From: Membranipora membranacea
Taxonomy: Eukaryota > Bryozoa > Gymnolaemata > Cheilostomatida > Membraniporidae
Direction: 5' to 3'
Length of the DNA: 60,000 bases
Assembly: GCA_914767715.1 (NCBI GenBank)
Contig: OU612072.1
Coordinates: 746,001 to 806,000 of the forward strand
The notes beneath the pieces were generated by a model, which worked only from the letters and a program-made list of their open reading frames with translations, had not been told where the DNA came from and made no database searches. The position numbers were made by a program, and so were the translations under genes. How positions within the stretch are numbered: the first letter of the stretch is position 1; each line of letters starts with the position of its first letter. Below are positions 56,631-60,000 of the stretch, in pieces.

Positions 56631-57206
56631 GTGAGTCACAATTTAAGATTTATTCATGAGATAAAATACATTACCAACCTAGAGACCGATCAAAGAATAA
56701 TCATAGTAGCGGGCCAACCAGATGAATCTGACTCAGAATAGATATAATATTATAATGAAATTCAAGTCAGCCTCTTCCCAAAACATCTGATATAATGATT
56801 TGCCCTCACTGATTTTGACAATACAATAAAGTAGCCCAGTTTGGTAGCTGGCATCACAGGAAGAAGTCATCATTATCAGCCAGGTCTAATTTATTGACAT
56901 CGTCTTGGAGTTGCAATGTCACGGAAAAGGGGATGACAACTCCAACCATCTATGAGCAGCTATACGTTATATTTATAGGTATCTGCAATATCAACTAACA
57001 TCTGTTGACAGTTATTGGCCACCAAGGTTTCAATTTTGAGATGGTTCCTGCCCAAGATGAATATCATGGATCCTATCCGTTGTTAACCCATAGTTACATT
57101 ATAAGCTGCCACTTGTGTTGTTAATTTTAGAAAGAGTGAAAATGCGACTTCAGAATTAGTACCCGACATTTCACCAATTGATAACACAAAATTATTTTGC
57201 TTTTAG

Positions 57207-57282
57207 AAGAAGGACTCATTTTGACCCCAAAAAAAGAAAAAAAAAGCCAATAAGTTCTACTCAGGAAGCACCGACTGGTACA
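57207..57282 (+). CDS. Candidate basic tail exon
   Basis: A segment after gcttttag and before ACAT|gtaagt reads RRTHFDPKKRKKKP then ISSTQEAPTGT in one frame. A basic segment of this kind could be a juxtamembrane tail, but no transmembrane exon was found before it and the phase does not follow from 56523-56630. Confidence 0.25.
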
Positions 57283-57299
57283 TGTAAGTAAACATTTTC

Positions 57300-59190
57300 T
57301 TTGCTTAGTCTCAGTACAGAAATCAAGCTCGTTGCAGCAAAGATACAGTATCCAGTTGATCTTGAGACTTGAGCAGTATTGTTTGACTGAAAGGAAAAGA
57401 TTGGCATTGGCATTGGCCATAAAGACCTATTTGTGTTGTATCCTCATACTAATTTTTATTGCAGATATATTCACAATTGTGTGTGGAGTTCGGATAAACC
57501 TCAAATCAGAGGATTGAGAGTGAGTTGTTTGTATGTTGATAAATATATTAATACTACCTGGTTGGCGGCGACCATTTCAATCTACATTGCTCAGTTTTTT
57601 TTATCTGTTTGTCAAGGAGAAGAGTTTGAGAGAACTTGGTTTAGATAAATAGAAATTACTTAAACTTAGTTGAGCTAGGCTAAGGCCAATCTCTTGCATT
57701 ATTAGGCTATGCTATGTTTTACCCCAATTTTGTTTGCCTGCATGCACTGCCTTTGCTGCCTGCTAGTAATGGATATGTCTATCTTTCGAAGGTGCTGAGA
57801 GGGCACTGGGTTACAATGATACTGTAGTGATCGAGAAGATGGGGGATCTCTATAGGGCTGCACCTAATCAGAATCGACGTTAACTTCAGTGTCTTAAAAA
57901 AAGATGTAAGTAAACCAGCTAATGGCCTGTCATGACAACCTTGATGTTGGTTATGTTGGTTGAGGAGGGGGCACCAACAAAGTTTGTCAAGATATGCTAT
58001 CTGGATCAGTACAATGACATGACATGACACACAGATTTTAAGATTGGCATTTTCAGGTAGTCAAGTTTGCTTGAAACACTAAAGACTGTGTAGGGTCTTT
58101 CAAGTAAGTCCTAGCTTAGTTTCTCTGCAAAAATAACAAACAAATAATAAAGGTCATTGCTAGGCAAATTCTAAGTGCGTGATCACTTTTTACTATATGA
58201 GCCCTACTTTGAGTGTACCATCTGGCTCTGTTACCATTCAATCTAACGAATCGTTCAACTATTGAGTTGAGACCTCTGAACAAGAGAGGACAACTCCTTA
58301 GAATACAAAGGAGTCTTGAAAGAAGCACTGTATCCCTGATGTATCAGTGTAGTTGGACCAAATGCATTGTAGGAAACCAACTGTGTTGTTATTCTCCTTT
58401 TTAGAAAGTCATAGAGCTTACTCTGAATGGTGAGAGCGATGACTCCTGCAGCAAAGCTATCAAACCAATTAAATTTTTCTCCTCCTCCATTTTTATATTT
58501 AATAAACAAAATTTTTCATCATATGTATATATTTATCATTAAACAGGTATTTTGCAATAAATAAACAACCTGAAAAATCACCACACTCTTTCCTAATAAA
58601 ATGACAATGAGTTTAATTTGAAATTTGAAAGTATCATTATTTAGCTTTGGAGCAGGGAGAATTCTCCCTGTTGTGAGAAGAAACTGTACAAGTGTTGTGC
58701 GGATTTGTGCAGTCTTGGATACTCTCTCTTCATACTTCGACCCAAGTATATAGACATGTCTTATGTTCTGGACTAACCCAACAGTTCTGTAGGCTAGACA
58801 CTACACTATATGCAGCGGTTTCACTGTGGGAAAAAGATTATCAAAGATTAATGTAATGGAGACATAGTATGGAATATCTATAAAAGATTATTAAAACCGT
58901 AAGCGGAAACAATTTAGGTCCCGGAACATTGGAACAATATATCAAACCAAGACAAACGTAATATGAGGTTTGGAGCTGGACTAAATTAGCCATCATGATT
59001 TTATTACCAAGAAATAATATCACATCATATGTCACACAAAATCTAAAGGTATGGCAACTAAAGGAGAGTTGTCTACTCTTTGGAAGAATAGGGTGATCCA
59101 CTTGAGATGACAGTAACATGAATAAGGTCAGAAACCAAAATACATATTAAAGTAATCACTGAATGAAAAGTACACAAAACATTGCACATT
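57300..59190. other. No gene recognised
   Basis: Scattered short ORFs with no motifs. Nothing supported. Confidence 0.4.
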
Positions 59191-59192
59191 AT

Positions 59193-59396
59193 TATAAATG
59201 CGCATTGCTAGAACTGCGCATTGTTAGAAATGCGCATTGTTATAACTGCACATTTCTAGAACTGCGTATTCTTAGAACTGCGCATTCTTAAAACTGCGCA
59301 TTCTTAGAACTGCGCATTCTTAAAACTGCGCATTCTTAGAACTGCGCATTCTTAGAACTGCGCATTCTTAAAACTGCGCATTCTTAGAACTGCGCA
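59193..59396. repeat. 16-bp tandem array, about 12-13 units
   Basis: Unit CATTCTTAGAACTGCG. Left-hand units are diverged (GCTAG, GTTAT, TTTCTAG variants). Right-hand units are nearly uniform, differing mainly by TTAGAAC versus TTAAAAC. Confidence 0.95.
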
Positions 59397-59486
59397 TAAC
59401 GAAACGATTGATTGAAATTTGTCATACAACATTGACTGTAATGAAGTACCAGACCTGCCAAAACTCCAGTCACTAATTTTGAGTCG

Positions 59487-59600
59487 CCCTATTTTCACAC
59501 CTCAAATAACACAGGTTGGATCACATATCTACTCCAAAAACCTGGGATTTTGGAGAAGACCTGTGATCCAACCTGTGTTATTTGAGGTGTGAAAATAGGG
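59487..59600. repeat. Perfect 38-bp inverted repeat with 38-nt centre
   Basis: The left arm 59487-59524 and right arm 59563-59600 are exact reverse complements (beginning CCCTATTTTCACACCTCAAA). The centre holds a second, smaller inverted repeat (CTCCAAAA ... TTTTGGAG). Related words recur just outside, at 59601-59640. Confidence 0.95.
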
Positions 59601-59640
59601 ATTTTGGAGTGAAATCCCAGGTTTTGGAGTAGACCTGTGG

Positions 59641-60000
59641 GTTGGATAGAAAGATTGCAGAGCAGTCTAGGCTAGGGCCATCCATCAAGACCCATTCCCA
59701 TGGGCTGTTGCATGTAAAACCATGGCTATCCATGCATGCAACTTTGGCCAAAATGAGTGAGTGATACCTTGATGTAAAGTAATGTTACCTGGTAAGTGTT
59801 CTTCTTGTGGTTCTTTATAGCTGGGCAGCCCTAACTCATTTGACTATCTATGTATAAGTTTCTTCATTAATTTGTCTGCTTCAGGCTCCTCATGGTGATC
59901 CACTAACTAACTCCAAAACCAAAGAGCCATAATCCATTTGTGTCCTCCACATAAGAGTGCGATCACATGACCAACGTGTGATGTAAATAATAATACACCA
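59641..60000. other. No gene recognised
   Basis: Non-coding as far as I can see. Confidence 0.4.

Noticed and set aside
59193-59396. CRISPR-like array
   Set aside because: The 16-bp units abut each other without unique spacers, in a eukaryotic context; it is a simple minisatellite.

Overview
The window is metazoan nuclear DNA, AT-rich, with spliced multi-exon genes whose introns mostly begin GTAAGT/GTGAGT and end in pyrimidine-rich AG. It is dominated by transposable elements: several families of non-LTR retrotransposon, TTAA-flanked inverted-repeat elements and tRNA-derived SINE heads. A marine invertebrate fits best. The mix of multi-copy Ig-domain receptors, P2X7-ballast-like proteins and YqaJ-type nucleases is seen in sponges and cnidarians, but the phylum cannot be fixed from this sequence. 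I see no prokaryotic operon, rRNA, CRISPR array or convincing intact tRNA gene.

The host-gene theme is a small family of immunoglobulin-domain membrane receptors. Copy 1 (about 2.6-9.5 kb, +) encodes Ig domains, one transmembrane helix and a tyrosine-rich tail with an ITAM-like YxxL-x10-YxxI motif. It carries several lesions and its tail is split by a 2.8 kb transposon insertion. Copy 2 (40.9-44.4 kb, +) is open through every exon I can place: Ig1, a split Ig2, Ig3, TM, and a short basic Ser/Gln-rich tail without tyrosine motifs. Copy 3 (21.6-22.0 kb, -) and copy 4 (54.2-54.5 kb, +) are decayed Ig1 exons of the same family. Nearly all mapped exon junctions are phase 1. The Ig1 exon plus about 260 bp of downstream intron is about 95% identical between copies 1 and 2, while their other exons are strongly diverged. 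This suggests gene conversion or cassette duplication of the distal Ig domain, combined with exchange of cytoplasmic tails.

Mobile DNA by region: 0-2 kb, two LINE fragments (-); 5.4-8.2 kb, a TTAA element with a LINE nested inside it, all within the copy 1 tail intron; 12.0-12.5 kb, LINE 3' fragment; 14.3-17.7 kb, a 3.35 kb TTAA element with about 730 bp inverted arms carrying two head-to-head genes, one with a P2X7-ballast-like Cys motif; 20.6-21.3 kb, LINE fragment; 22.5-25.6 kb, a nearly full-length but broken LINE (ORF1, endonuclease, RT); 28.4-31.1 kb, a long inverted-repeat element with a nested insertion; 32.8-36.3 kb, LINE remnants, one interrupted by a palindromic TTAA MITE built around two divergent tRNA-like heads; 37.6-38.3 kb, LINE (-). 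From 45 to 60 kb there are dispersed and tandem repeats, a tRNA-SINE at 47.8 kb, a YqaJ-type nuclease fragment (48.3-48.7 kb, -), a 0.6 kb direct duplication (49.7/50.6 kb), a 16-bp tandem array (59.2-59.4 kb) and a perfect 38-bp-arm palindrome (59.5-59.6 kb).

All boundaries were read by eye. Exon ends were chosen from splice signals and phase consistency and have no transcript support.
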